NCBI RefSeq assembly: GCF_030867145.1
Contig: NC_134433.1
Coordinates: 14,397,216-14,461,215, forward strand
Length of the DNA stretch: 64,000 bases
Direction: 5' to 3'
Source: Opisthocomus hoazin
Taxonomy: Eukaryota; Chordata; Aves; Opisthocomiformes; Opisthocomidae
Shown here piece after piece: positions 12,681-25,784 of this stretch. Position 1 is the first letter of the stretch. The number at the start of each line of letters is the position of its first letter. The position numbers and the translations under genes were made by a program. Below the pieces are notes generated by a model. The model made no database searches and had not been told where the DNA came from. It worked only from the letters and a program-made list of their open reading frames with translations.

Positions 12681-15600
12681 TCAGAGCGGGATGAAAACCG
12701 GGAGGGATGGTGGTGCCGGGGGAAGGGGTGGAAAGGGTAAAAAAAATATTCACGGGGGTCTCCACACTCGGCTCAACCTCCGCTTCCCCCCCCCCCCCCC
12801 CCAAATCCCCCTCCAGGCGGGGACCCCGCTGCGTCCGAGCAGCAAAACCCCGAAGGAGACCCCGAGGGCAGGGGGTGTCCCGGACTGGGTGCTACCCCCC
12901 TCACCGGTTTCTCTCCCCCCTTCCTTTTATTTTTAAGCTGTGCCTGGTGGGTGCGATCCCCCCCTCCCCTGGTTGCCCCTGGAAGGGGAAGGCACAGAGA
13001 AGCCCCCAGCCCCGTGGGGGTCACCCAGCCCACCCATCCCCTCAGCAGGGCAGGGGCTTGGTGCCTCCAGAAGCCCCCTTCTCTCTGTCTGGGTCCGGGA
13101 GCTCGGCGGAGGTGACAGCACCCGAGGAGGACGAGCGCAGCGCTCCTGGGCGTGCAGAGCTGCTCGGGGCTCACATCTCGGCCTCTCCGCTTCAGACGGG
13201 ACCTGGGAACGCGCTGGGAATCGAGTCTAAAGCAGGATCTGACGCCGCTGTTCCCAGCGTCACGTGAGTGGTGGTTTTGGTCTAGGTTTGACTCTTAGGC
13301 TTGCAGAAAATCGCTGTCTCGTGTTCATAGGAGAGCGCGTTTCACTGCTGAGAAATAAAAACAGCCAGCATAGATCATGGGCAGGAAGACGCTTCCTTAT
13401 CACGTCTATCCGTTTCACGGGTGTTTCATCGCGAACAAATTCGATGTGTACCCAGCACCGCGCGGAAGGGCCAGCTCTCCCCGGTTTTATTCATGTTTCC
13501 CCAAAAGCCCAGCGCTCCCCTGAGCTGCTCCCTGCCAGAGACGCGGCGAAGCGGGGCAGGGGCTCTGCAGACAGGACAGCCTCTTCCCAGCTTTCAAAAC
13601 AAGCCCGCAAATTCAAAACACCGTGGGGCATCTCCCCGCCACGGCCCTGGCTCCAGCATCGCACCTGACATCGTTTCCTCGCTGCCCTCGCTTTTTCCTC
13701 GCTTCTCTGTGGGCGCTGGGATCTTGCCCTGGCGGATTTGGGGGTCTCGGTCCGGGCATGCAGCGAGCACGCCGAAACCCGCTGCCCTGCAGTGCCTCCT
13801 CTCCCAGCCCCAGCCCCTCGCGCCCTCCGCAGCACCGGCAGATCGCTCTCCGGGCGCGTTTTCCACGGATACCTCAATGGAGGCAGCACCAGATAAGAAG
13901 TAAATAACGGCCCCGACGTTGGGCCGCCAGCACAGAGCAAGCATTGCCCTTCGCGCAGGTCACTAATCTCTTGACACACGGTCTTTGAGACCTGGGCCAC
14001 GGGGAGGGGGGCTGGAAGGGAAGAAAAGATAGGGGGACAATGGCTGGGCTGCCGGCCGGCTAAGAACCCCTCGCCGGGCTTTGTCTGGGTACACTTGGCG
14101 CTGTGCCGGATCAGTCCGTCTCAGCAGAAAAAACCACGCTCCGGCATTGCAAAGGGGCTGGGGTCGGCCCCCGCCCTGGGCGCCCTGTGAGGACCCCGGC
14201 TCGCTGGGCTCAGTGCAGCGCTCGAGACGCCGCAGGTATTAATAGCCCCCATTTTGCAGCCAGCAGTAATTCCCTCCTGCTTTTTCCCCTCCGCACCGAA
14301 AACAAACCCTTCACTTGATCTGTTTGTCCTCTCCAGTTGCCATCTGTCTTCCATCCTTCAAATCTCACCTTAAAAACAGTGCCTCTCGAGCAAATCCTCC
14401 CCGCCGTCCCCGCGCGCCGTCTCGCCCGGCACCGTGAGCGCTCGTTGAAGTGGAGGGGATTGGAGAGCGCGCAGGACACGGCGGGATTAAGGCCACAGAT
14501 TGCGGTCCCCGGGGCCGCGCCGCGCCTGCAGAGCAAAGCCCTGGCCCTGCGGCTCTGCCTGCCCGGTGCCGCCGGCCCCAAGCCCTTCTGCTCCCTCCGC
14601 TCGGGTGCTGCTGCTTCGCACCGGCATCGCCATCCCTCTGCCCTGCACGTGCTGGTGGGATGGAGGGAAGCGCCTGAGCCCACCTCCCCACCCGCCTCCG
14701 GGTGCCTTCCTCTGCAGAGGGACACAGGGAGGTCACCTTGTGAGCCCCAGAGAGGAGGCACGGGTGTTTCAAGCGGGGGCTGCTTTTGGCACAGACACGG
14801 TGGGTGCTGTCCCCCTCGCGGCACATCAGCGTGGGACCCACCACACCCACCCACCAGCAGCATCTGCAGGGAGGCCCTGGCCAAGCCGGTGAATCACCCG
14901 CACATCAAAGCGCCGGCAGCGCAGGCACTAACAGCCCCGGCAGCCGGCTCCGAGCGGACCGTGCCTGCGCAGTATGTTCAGCAGCAGCTTTTCTCCATTA
15001 CAAAGAGCAGTAGAATTTACCAGAAAACCCAGGGAAGGGAAGGAGTTCTGGCCAGCGGAGGGGCGGAGGTGAGGAGCCCACGCATCCCTTGCAGCTTCAT
15101 GGGCCAGGTCAGACCAGCATGTCCCCACCTCCCTCCACTTTAGCACCGGTATTAATTGACCCCATGTTTCCCTGCAGCCCTCGCTGTGGGGGTCACCTGC
15201 TCCCATCAAAATCTGGGTGGTCTTTAGATAAACCCCACCTTGCAGGGCTTCACGGGCATAGAGGAGAGCTCAGATGTGACCACAGACCTTTGAGGAGGTG
15301 AGATTCCTCCCAGAAAACAAACCCACATGATCAAAGCCAATCGCATGACCTGCAGTGGGGTGACGCAAGGTGTTTTTTGGTTGAGCCTGGCAAGAGCAGC
15401 CCTGACCCTGCCCGGCTCCCACCGACACCGTGAACTACCCGGAGCTGGAGTCCCGTGGTCCCGGGCCAGCTGCCCGGGTGGGACCATGGCATCACTCCCG
15501 CATGACGGCTGGACTTTCCCCTTTCAACGGCAAAAGGGGCAAAATTCAACGTACCTCAAGAGGCGGCTGTGACACGGGACACCCCTCGGGTGGGAGCAGA

Positions 15601-18600
15601 GGCAGCGGAACGTGCCCGGTGCCCCCCTGCCCGTGTCCTGCCCGTCCCTCCCGCGGGGGCAGCCGGGGGAGAGGGGTGAGGTGGGATGCGCGGCAGGGCA
15701 CGGGGCCGGGCTCTGCAACCCCGGGGCTCCAGGTGCTGCCTCTGGTTTTCTGCTTGAATGCAGCCGCCGGTGCGAACGCCGCTCGTAAACCTTCAGCCCA
15801 CGGCGAAGCCTTGCCAAAGTCCTCGCCCCAGGCTGTTCAAAAATCAAACGCGCTCGCCCGTCGTTGCCACCCGGGACCGTCAGGTACGGCACGCTGCAGG
15901 GACCGGAGAAACCCTGCGGTGCCGCATCGGTGAGCCCTCCTCGCCGGGGGACGCGGAGACCCCCGTGCTCCCCTCCACCACACGCCGAAGGGTCCCCGTC
16001 CCCCTGGCCCCAAGCTGTGTTGAAGTGGAAACACAACCGTTTTTTCCCCCTGTCTGGCTTCCTGCAGCATGGAGCCCCACAAGCCAGCACTTCTCCCCTC
16101 CCCAGAGCAGGGGCCAGGGTGGGATTAGTGCCCAGCTGGCACGGGCACGGCTGGCACCGGCCTTTTATTACCATCCTATCATAATATTGTAAATACTCGC
16201 TGGGAAGTAATTACATCCTATAAAAGAAGCAGCAGCCTGTGGTTTGAGCCAGGATCGGTTCAGGACACTCGTTCTAAAGAGACATTTCATGTCTTGTTTA
16301 TAGATTAGATTTTAACCTGACAACCTTTTAACGTTGTATTAAATTAGAAATTACTTCGTATGACTGCTCACCGTATAATTGACCTACTGATAGGCTGAGT
16401 GCTAGAGAATATTTAAGATACCTTACAGACAGTGAAGTTCCCAAGAAAATTCAGAGCTTCCTCCTTGATCTAGACCAGGGCTTTGCTATTAATTAGTATT
16501 TATGGTCAGGTGGCAGGATTGCTTCCCGCAGAGGGAGGGCTGCAGGGAGCAGCATCCCTGCTGCGCCGTGCCCGTCCCAGGGATGCGACGAAACCCAACG
16601 GATGGGGAGAAGGAGGCAGAGGGGACAGGAAGGCTGCAAGCCCCCTGACCCTGCTCGCTGCGGTGACCACCCAGCCAGGCAGTGGTCATCCTCCTGCGGG
16701 GAGATGAACCCGTCGGGATGGAGCTGCCACCTCTGAGAGAGCCGGATCCTGCCAGGCGCCGAGTGCACGCTGGGAACTGCGGAGCACCCATAGCTCCCAG
16801 CAACAGGACTGGGCTCCCGGGGGCTTTGCCACGGGCACGGGGCAGGGCAGGCAGCTCCGCAGCCGGGGGAATGGCCCTGGTTCACGGCGCACATGGGCTG
16901 GATGCAGGCAGCTTCCCTCGGCTCGCTTGGGTGACACCCGTGCCTGCAACCTGCCTGTGCCCCGCATGAGGCCATCAGTGTTTTAGTGTCATTTCCTGCA
17001 GCAGAAATTCCCAAGAAAGGCAAAAATTCAGCCGGGGAACTCACCGACAGACGCACATCTTCAAATTACATCATGGCCCGGCGAGAGACGGGACGGTATC
17101 GATGGCACTGCCAGGAACAGCCATGCGTCCCGAAGGCCGGGGGCACACGCGGCGCGTCCCCCCGGCTGCATCCCGCAGTGGGAAACCCCAGTGCCAGCAC
17201 TGGTCCGGCTCACAGGGGGTGTTGGGAGGGACGAGATGCAGCCTGGCACTGCGTGGGACAGGGGAGGTGGTGACCCTGCCCTGTCCGTGGCCCAGCTCCG
17301 CAGTCGGTGGCTTGTACCCCCGCCACGACCTGCCCCGTGCTGTCACCAGGGTGAAGGCGTTTTGTGGTGGCAGGGAAAGCTGCTCCCCGCTCGTGCAGGA
17401 GGACGGAGCGCTGAGCAGCAGCAAACCCAGTCACACCAGCTGAGGGAGGCTTCATCCCGTTGGGCTGGGAGGACTCCTCAGTGCCAGCCTCAGTTCACAG
17501 GGGTAATCAATTAGCGTTAAGGAACAGCGTGACGTTAAATGCCCCCCGTGCTGCGGTATGAAACGCCGAGGACACGTTTACAAACAGCTTTGTGTAACTC
17601 CCAGCCATCAGCAGAGACCCCGCACGTCCCCGCACACGCGCTGGCTGCCTCACCCCTCGCTTCGGCTGCGCAGCCGCTGCTTCTGCCGCCATGGCGTGGC
17701 CCTGCCGGGACCCCCGGGGCCCCGGAGCCGCCTGCCCAGCCTTCGGCTTCGGCTCCTCCACGTCCCCCTGCAGCCGGCTTCACCATCCAGGTGCCATTTT
17801 GCCCCGTTCACGGCTTTTCCTGGCCGAGCCGTGCAGACGTCCCCGCTCCGAGCACAGCACCGTCACCTTCGAACGCCTTCTGCCCGCGGCCGGGGCTGCC
17901 GGCGCCGCGGGAGGCACAAACCAAGGGTGAAAACCCAGCCCGTGCCGAGGCAGCCAAACGGTTTTACGCCGGGGCGAGAGCGGGGTGACGGCGGGGTGGA
18001 AGCATCGCCCGGCTGTGCCGCAGCTCCAGGGGTGGAGGGATGCAGCCTCCTGTCTCCGGCTCATCCCACCCTGCCCAGTGCGGCTCCTGAGGATGGCGAG
18101 CGGGGAGCTCCGAGCGGGAATCGGCGCAGGACAGAGGCGCTGCCGCCGCAGACACGCGCTCATCCCGGTGCCTTTTCCATCTGTGAAACAGGCCAAGCAG
18201 CGGATTCAATTATTTTTTCCTAGCACATAAGCCACTAATCATTTACTGCGTTAAAAAAAAAACCACCCTCATCTCCACAACTTTTGTCCCCATTTTCTCC
18301 AATTAAAACTGGGAGGAAAAAATAAAGTTTCGTCTTCCCTTTTTGCAATCACAAAGACCCAATCTCAGCTCCGTGGACTCGCTAATTGTAAGCACTCCGA
18401 GGGACGGCGGGGTTTAGTGTTACGCTTCGCAGCTGTGAGACATTAGGGTGAAGTGATTACAACCTACTGGAGGATACCGAACATTTTTACAATATCTCAG
18501 GAGCAGAAGCAAAAGACAACAGGAAATGGCGCAAACTTTCCTACCCCGCACAGCAACAAGCCAGAGGAAAGGAGAGAGAAAATCAACGCAGAGACGCAGC

Positions 18601-19041
18601 GCGGGTGCAGCTTGGAGCCTCAAAAAGTGACTGGAGAAGCCCCGGTGAAAGCACCAGGCGTTTGCCCCCGTGCTCGGAGGGGGCAGAGAGGAGGAGGAGC
18701 AGCGTCCGGGGGTTTCGCAGCCCAGCTTGGCAGCACAGCCCTCCTCCGGGCTCTCTGCTGAGCAAGGACGGAGGTCTCGGCGGTGTTTCGCCCTCGGTGG
18801 GTTCCCCTTGCCGGCAGCAATGCTCCCTCTTGGGCCGGCTCGCGGTGCTCGGGGCTGGTGGAGACGGGCAGCGGGATGGGGTTCGTTGGCTTGGCCTGGG
18901 CAGAGCGCAGCGTTCCGTCGGGGCTCATCAGCGCCGAGCTTCGCCGGCAAAGAAAACGAAGCCCAAGCCCCACGTGCTCTGCAAAGCGCCGGGAAACGCC
19001 AGCCCCGCTGGCGATGTCCGGGCCAGGGACCGGCTCCGAGA
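12681..19041. other. Intergenic region upstream of TBX2
   Basis: This DNA lies between the gap and the first CR1 element. Much of it is GC- and CpG-rich (especially 13.0-16.1 kb and 16.5-18.2 kb), with many meaningless open frames. One clear exception is the AT-rich block at 16160-16490, listed separately. A further AT-rich stretch at about 18190-18330 has short A-runs. No gene, exon with plausible splice sites or RNA gene was recognised. Distal TBX2 regulatory sequence is likely but not demonstrable here. Confidence 0.6.
16160..16490. promoter_or_regulatory. Candidate conserved noncoding element
   Basis: About 330 bp is AT-rich, almost free of CpG, not simple repeat and not a recognised transposon, within DNA that is otherwise very GC-rich on both sides. 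It contains several TAAT-type and TTAAAT motifs. Such islands about 5 kb upstream of a developmental regulator are often conserved enhancers. I have no alignment to show it. Confidence 0.35.
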
Positions 19042-19596
19042 TTTTCCCCTCTACACTGCCCTAGTGAGGCCTCATCTGGAGTACTGTGTCCAGTTCTGGG
19101 CTCCCCTGTTCAAGAAAGATGAGGAGCTACTGGTGGGAGTCCAGTGCAGGGCTACGAGGATGATGAGGGGACAGGAGCATCTCTCCTACGAGGAGAGGCT
19201 GAGGGAGCTGGGCTTGTTCAGCCTGGAGAAGAGAAGGCTGAGAGGGGACCTAATATATACTTACAAATATCTGCAGGGTGGGTGTCAGGAGGATGGGGCC
19301 AAGCTCTTTTCAGTGGTGTCTGGTGACAGGACAAGGGGCAATGGGCACAAACTGAAGCAGAGGAAGTTCCGTCTGAACATGAGGAAGAACTTCTTCCCTC
19401 TGAGGGTGACAGACCCCTGGCCCAGGCTGCCCAGGGAGGCTGTGGAGTCTCCTTCTCTGGAGATATTCCAGCCCCTCCTGGACAAGGTCCTCTACAACCT
19501 ACTGTAGGTGACCCTGCTTCGGCAGGAGGGTTGGACTGGGTGACCCACAGAGGTCCCTGCCAACCCCTACCATTCTGTGATTCTGTGATTCTGGGA
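19042..19596 (+). mobile_element. CR1 LINE, 5'-truncated 3' end
   Basis: This is the 3' end of a chicken-repeat-1 retrotransposon, plus orientation. It encodes the end of the ORF2 reverse transcriptase, recognisable by [51 protein letters not shown] and [14 protein letters not shown], open to a stop at about 19505. The short 3' UTR contains the GGTTGGACT segment and ends in the octamer repeat ATTCTGTG ATTCTGTG ATTCTGGG, the CR1 hallmark. The 5' end is truncated at about 19042, as is usual for CR1. It is not autonomous, and the intact frame suggests moderate age. Confidence 0.96.
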
Positions 19597-20403
19597 TTTG
19601 ATTTCATTTGAGCTTCAGGCTGTCACATTTGGAGAACCTTTGACTTCCCGCTTCTTTTCAAACAGCAAAACGCTCCCCTCCCGTGATTTAAGCACGCTAC
19701 ATGCGTGTGTTTATTACAGAAACCAGGGTAGGATAAGAAAGCAATATTTCATGTTAATTCATGAAATCTGAACTCAGCCTTTAATAGAAGAGCTCCACTT
19801 TATGCACAGAGTGATATACAGTCCGCCCGGCTTTAAATGAGACGTTTTGCCTTTTGAACTCAGCAGGAGGCCGCTGCTTACTACTACTGGAAACAGTTTG
19901 GAAACCTGCAAGTCCGGCACGTCTTTGGGGCTCTTTTCAAGCCAGTGGTTTATATCACGGCACAACATTCTTGCTGGGCTGCCTGTGACCGCCTGCCAGC
20001 TGCTGCATTTGAAAATCCGGCGTTTCAGAAACTCACCTGGGTCAGTTCCACAGCAACGGGAGATGCTTGTCCGAAACCCTGCGAAGACCACGAGCCTCTG
20101 GTTATTTCTGCTTTAAGCGAGGTTTGGAGCAGGTCCCTAGATGGAAAACGTGGCTCTGTTAAAGTCAGGGGCAAGCCTCCCTCAGGAGCAGCTTCTAGAC
20201 ACCATCAGTGAGCAGCAATATTCTCTCCTGGTGCCTGAAAAGAGTATCACTGCTGAGGTTAAGGGGGAGGAAAGGCGTTGGGGCAGCAAAGTGCGTGGCA
20301 CCCTGTTGAAACAGGGGGCTTCTGTGTGTCTGCTAACGGAAGGGGCCATTGGTGGGAGCAGGCGTGCACTGCGAGCGAGGCACGCACTGTGGGGACGCGT
20401 TGA

Positions 20404-21115
20404 GTCAGACCCTATGGAGCTGAACCAGACCCTATATCACAGAATCACAGAATCCCAGCATGGTAGGGGTTGGAAGGGCCCTCTGTGGGTCACCCAGCCC
20501 AACCCCCTGCCCAAGCAGGGTCACCCAGAGCAGGCTGCACAGCACCGCGGCCAGGCGGGGCTGGAATATCTCCAGAGAAGGAGACTCCACAGCCTCCCTG
20601 GGCAGCCTGTGCCAGGGCTCCGTCACCCTCAGAGGGAAGAAGTTCTTCCTCATGTTCAGATGGAACTTCCTCTGCTTCAGTTTGTGCCCATTGCCCCTTG
20701 TCCTGTCGCTGGGCACCACTGAAAAGAGTCTGGCCCCGTCCTCCTGACACCCACCCTGCAGATGTTTGTAAGTATATATTAGGTCCCCTCTCAGCCTTCT
20801 CTTCTCCAGGCTGAACAAGCCCAGCTCCCTCAGCCTCTCCTCGTAGGAGAGATGTTCCAGTCCCCTCACCATCCTCGTAGCCCTGCGCTGGACTCTCTCC
20901 AGTAGCTCCTCATCTTTCTTGAACTGGGGAGCCCAGAACTGGACACAGCACTGCAGATGAGGCCTCACTAGGGCAGTGTAGAGGGGAAGGAAAACCTCCC
21001 TTGACCTACTGGCTATACGATACTCTATACTATATACTCTATACTATAGAACTATTATTGAACCAGACCCTGTAGAGTTCTTATTGAACCAGACCCTACA
21101 GAGCTGCCACTGCAA
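20404..21115. repeat. Short tandem repeats split by a CR1 insertion
   Basis: A unit built around AACCAGACCCTRTRGAGYT occurs twice on the left of the second CR1 (CAGAC at 20406 and 20426) and twice on its right (21064 and 21090). Between the CR1 and the right copies lies a second simple repeat of TACTCTATACTATA type (about 21021-21050). The CR1 therefore appears to have inserted into, or next to, a small pre-existing tandem array. Confidence 0.65.
20436..21020 (-). mobile_element. CR1 LINE, 5'-truncated 3' end, inverted copy
   Basis: This is a second CR1 3' end, on the minus strand. The octamer tail (CACAGAAT repeats on the plus strand) starts at about 20436. The coding part reads [13 protein letters not shown] through [19 protein letters not shown] and is open over the part shared with the copy at 19042. 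By eye the two proteins differ at about 20 of 147 positions. Its 5' border is near 21005-21020, slightly longer than the other copy. The two elements are of the same or a close subfamily. Confidence 0.95.
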
Positions 21116-22859
21116 CACACTCGGCTTTCACTGGCTCACTGCAGAGCTGGAACTGGGTGCTCATTCTGCTGGGTCATCTGTGAAAGTATCGAATTAAAAT
21201 TAAATTAGCCACCTCGTAGCCGTGCTCTTTTTTTTTTTTTTTTTTTAAAGCTCTGGTCTTTCTTAACAGTTTGGCTACGGGGCTATCAACAGTGGGGAAT
21301 TTAGGACATTCTTTTCAATGAACCAGACTGAAAATATTTTGGTACAGCCCCAGTTTGTAGGGTTTTTCCCCCTCCCCCTTCAAACAAAACATCCTGATTC
21401 AAAGGAGCTTCTTGCAGACTGGGAATTTCCACATGGCCGTATTGCAGCACTTATAAAAAGTGATTTAATGCCTGCCAACAACAAATACATTTCCAATGAC
21501 ACCACTCGGCGTTATGCACTATCCTACTTTGTGTGTTCAGAAGGAACCAGCAACGAAGCTGCGCGGGGCAGGAGGGAGAAGAGCGGTCGCCTTCCTCTGC
21601 AAGAACTTTGTCCCTTACGGCTGCTCCTTGGGAAGCCTGGAAGGAAACAAGCATCACGGTGACAACACAATCCCTTCTGCATGTGCTAATCTGGATTTTG
21701 TTTGAACTTTTGGAGCTGACCTTGGCTTGAACTGTGTTAAAAATCCTGACTGGTGTGGACTGACTTGACCCCGCCGTCCCATTTGTCCTCCATGCCAGCC
21801 CTACCCGCAGCCCCTTACTTCAAGCCATTATTTTACAGACATAAAAGAAACCCAGCATTACGGCAGATATAGCCAGCGGGCCAGAGCTGCGAGTACTTAC
21901 TTACAGGCGAACTCTCCTCTGATTTCTTCCCAAGGAAGTTTTTTTTTTTTCACTTCAGAAAGGACTGACTGAAAACCAAGCAAGAAACTGAAATTATTGC
22001 TGCAGACTCTCAGTTTTTATTAGTGGTTTCCAAGCCTGAAGAGAGAGAGGGGAAAAAAAAACCTTCTGAGACCTGAGTCGCGGCGTTACAGTTAAAAACC
22101 AAAAAAATCAGGCCCAAGACTGAACTTGGTATTCGGCGTTTGGGGATGGAGCAGGCAGAGCGCGGTCGCTTCTGCATCGCTCAGTGTGGCTGGTCTAAGC
22201 TATAGGGGTGAGAAAAGATTTGTGGGTTTAGATGGTTTCCTCTCACTGCCGTGACTCAAATGGCTTCTATTAAAAACAAGTAGTGGGACGGAAATTTCAT
22301 AAGCTGACAGTCCCACCTCACTCTCTGCTTCTCGACCCAAGTTGGCCGAGACTGAGGAATTTCTGTGGTTACTACGTGCGAGCCCATGACTGTTTTATCA
22401 GCGGGGTTACACGGTGCTAGCTCCGACTGCGCACGTTCCGTGGGGTGTACGGGCTCGGCAAAGCCTCTGCTACGCGATCCCGTAACACAGTAGGCGTAGG
22501 TGGGGGTCTCTGCTGCCTGGTCCTCGTCCCACCGAAATCAGTGGGACGAAGAAGCAGGGCCCCAACCCACGCCAGGAGCTGGCGCTGGGGTCAGGCACCC
22601 CACCAGAGACGGGTGCGGATTTTCAGCGGTGCTGAGCGGGCGCGAGTAACATCGTTGAAGTCTCTCGTTTTTAAAAATCCCGCCCTTGCATGCGGGGATG
22701 AGAAAGCAAGGATGCAAAAAAAAGCTAGACTGGCTGCGTAACATCCACCGATGGCTTTAATTAAAGCCCTCCAGTTAGTAAACACGCACGTAGTCTGGGC
22801 CATGAAGATACACGAAGCCCACAGCCAGCCCAGTAACACTCCACGCACGTTGCCGTTTA
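21116..22859. other. Intergenic DNA downstream of BCAS3
   Basis: This is mixed-composition DNA between the CR1 region and the BCAS3 poly(A) signal. It contains a T-run at about 21229-21246, a weak alternative minus-strand AATAAA at about 22020-22015, and a relic of a palindromic amniote repeat at about 22515-22565. No gene is seen. Confidence 0.6.
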
Positions 22860-23590
22860 AGCAGTTTCTCATTTAACTTAGATTTATTCAATGATACATG
22901 CATTTCTGGACAGATATATGAGTTCCAATGAACAAGTTTTATAACCAAATATGAGAAATTTGTGGCTGCAGTTAGTCAATTAGGTACGTTTCTAAAATAC
23001 ATGACTAGAAGAAAACTGGAGCGATAGAGAGAATTCTTCCAAGGAACAGAAAGAAACATTTCCATTCGTAATACTCCTGGCCTTGATGAGTATCAGTGGG
23101 GAAGGAGGGCAGCAAGGAGACGCAACGAGGAAGGAATAATATTATCAACCCAGTCTGCAGAAAGTCCTCCAGTTTCCACTCTCTCCAGTTCATTTGTTCA
23201 CGCTCGGCACCTTTGCAAACGGCGAGAGCTCCTCCGAGTTACGGAGCTTTCCTCCACCTCTCCACATGACAGCGCAGAGAACGGTTGGGAAACCACGGGC
23301 TTGACCGAGAACGGCTTAGAAATAGTTCTCCTCAACCAACCTCTTCCTGAACACAGCGAAAACAGAAGCCATGGAGCTATCGGGATTGAAGACAGAGTCT
23401 CTTCGTATTGCACAGGAACACACAGTCGAGATTTTGTGAGGATGTTTCAGGAGGGTTTAGGAGTCGTCGATATTCGTCAGGGTAACGCGAACCGTCCAGC
23501 GCAGCGGCGAGCTGGCAGGTGACAGACACACTGGGATTGCTGGGGCGGCTCGGCGCCCTGTCTCCAGCTCTCCTTGGGTGCTCGGCTAAT
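22860..23590 (-). other. BCAS3: BCAS3 3' untranslated region
   Basis: This sequence follows the BCAS3 stop. A minus-strand AATAAA at 22888-22883 is followed within about 30-70 nt by a GU-rich stretch (GTGCGTGGAGTGTT and onward), the expected downstream element. Cleavage near 22860-22870 would give a UTR of about 725 nt. Confidence 0.7.
22883..22888 (-). terminator. BCAS3: BCAS3 poly(A) signal AATAAA
   Basis: This is a canonical hexamer on the minus strand with a GU-rich downstream element. It is the best candidate for the BCAS3 transcript end. A second hexamer at about 22020-22015 would give a longer form. Confidence 0.65.
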
Positions 23591-23797
<207 letters not shown>

Positions 23798-25784
23798 TTA
23801 TCGACAAATCTGTTTATCGTGACATTGCTCTAACGCTGCGTTTGCTCATCGGCCATCTTTTCTGATGCACCGCTCCAGAGGCATCCCAGCTCCCAGCTCT
23901 GCTCCTCCGCCAGGCTCACAGCTCAGCCGAGCCGAAGCGGAGCTGGGTGGAGACATGAGATGCTGCCCAGTGCAGCAGCCCCTTTCCTGGGGACAAGGCC
24001 GCTGAGTTGCGACATGTCGGGACTCAACAGTGGGGATGCTCACGGCTGAACTGAGCAGGGTGCAAAGGCTACGCTGGCAGATGACAAAGCATCTTTACTC
24101 CGCAGCAACGCTGCCACGGTGGCAGGGAAGGGGGAGCGGCAGCAGCACTGGTTACCGGTGGCATGTCCCAGCGGTGCGTAACCACTGCGATTCTCCACCT
24201 CGGGAGCACCAGGGACGTCCCGCTTCCCTTCATCCTGCACAAATGGACATGACTAACTCCGCTTTTTCAAGTCGAAAATGTCCCCTTTCCTTCGCGCCTG
24301 AGCTGTGCCTCAAACCCAAAAAGCAAGCAGGCCTGCCTGTGGCTTTCCCTCTCCCGCTCATACAGGTCCAGACATCTCCCCTCGCTGATCTCCCAAAGAC
24401 TTTATTGCTCCTTTATCTCGAAACACCAGGAGTTCTGCGCGCGCGGAGCATCGTTTCTACCCGCGGCCTCTCTGCGAGCCACCTGAACCCAGCAGCCGAC
24501 TCGGTGGCCGCGTGCGGCGGCCGCCGGGCAGCTTCGCCCCGGCCAGCGCTCGGCAGCGGTGAGATTGGGCAGAGCCCCACGTGCAGGGCGGGAATCCTCT
24601 CCCGGACACGCGGTGACAGGCTACAAGAAATATTCCATCGGGTCGCAACGCGCGGCCCCGAGCGCGACTTCTGCGCAGCCTGCGCTGGAGGGGACGGAAT
24701 GGGGACAGGAGCTTCGGGCAAATTCCTCCGCTGCCAAAGGGGAAAAGTGGAAAAAGCCCTCGTGTGCCGCACGCCGCGGTGTCGTGTGTGCAAGGCACGG
24801 GGGGCAAACCCCCCGGAGCAGACAGGCAGCTTTCCCCGACCCCGGTTTTGCTTGGATGGGGATGGAAATGAGGCACAGGCGCAGGAGCTGGGAGAGCGGC
24901 GCCCGCTGTGCTCTCTGCCAAACACCCCTGCACCTCCGCCACCGGCACACCTCCGTCTCGCGCCAGGGTATTTCGGCTTTTGCAAACACCACGACAGTGC
25001 TTCTGCCGCAGCGGGACTCCGGGATCAGGCCGTACCCGCGCAAAAAGCGCACGGCGAAAGCGAAGTCAGCTCTCTGTCAAACCAACAGCGTCCCGGCCCA
25101 GCGCCCTCGGGCCCGCACGGCTCCCGCCTGCCACCCGGGCACCGCAGGGACGGCGGCCGGGCGAGCGGAGGAGGGCTCGGGGATTTCACCCCCGGTCGCG
25201 GAGGTGACTGGCAGGAAACCCGTCGCCCTGGGCGCAGCGCTGAGGACGGCCTCAGCTGTATCAATCACGACTTCTGGCCGGCACTCGGCGGAGGAACGTC
25301 CGTGTCCAAACCTCTTCGTTCTCACATCCTCGCTCTCCCATCAGCTCAGGAAGTAAAACCAGCGATTTAAACCAGAAACGAGCGGCGTATCCCGCGCTAA
25401 TACTGTGCTTATGCTGTCTGAGTTGGGGCTTTCATCTCCCTCCGCACGCAGCTGGCTTCGGTTAAGCGTCCTCGGTGGGAGCTCGCGGGCGCTGGGCGGG
25501 CTGGGGGTCCCCAGAGCTCCCCCCCGGGTCACCGCTCCCTCTCCCTTTGGCGCTGCGACTGATTTCCAGGCAAAGGCTGGGACTGCAGTAACCGCACCGA
25601 GCAAAGGGAGGGAGGCAGCGCCGCCTGCCCCCCGCTGCCCCCCGCGGGGATGGGATCGGGGGGACGCGGGCTCGCAGGGTGGCTCCGGGGGGCGGCGGGG
25701 TCCCGTGGCCGGCAGCGCCCGTCCCCTCCGCGGGGCCTGCCGGGGGGTGGCACTGCCCGCGGCCACAGGGGAGCGGCGGGGCGC

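Noticed and set aside
18605-19507. 300-codon plus-strand frame
   Set aside because: Only the final part is meaningful, and that is the CR1 reverse-transcriptase tail. The first part is unrelated intergenic DNA read in the same frame by chance.
24030-25370. 446-codon plus-strand open frame, one of the longest in the window
   Set aside because: It lies antisense within the BCAS3 intron in CpG-rich DNA, overlaps another long frame in a different phase, has biased composition and shows no recognisable domain.
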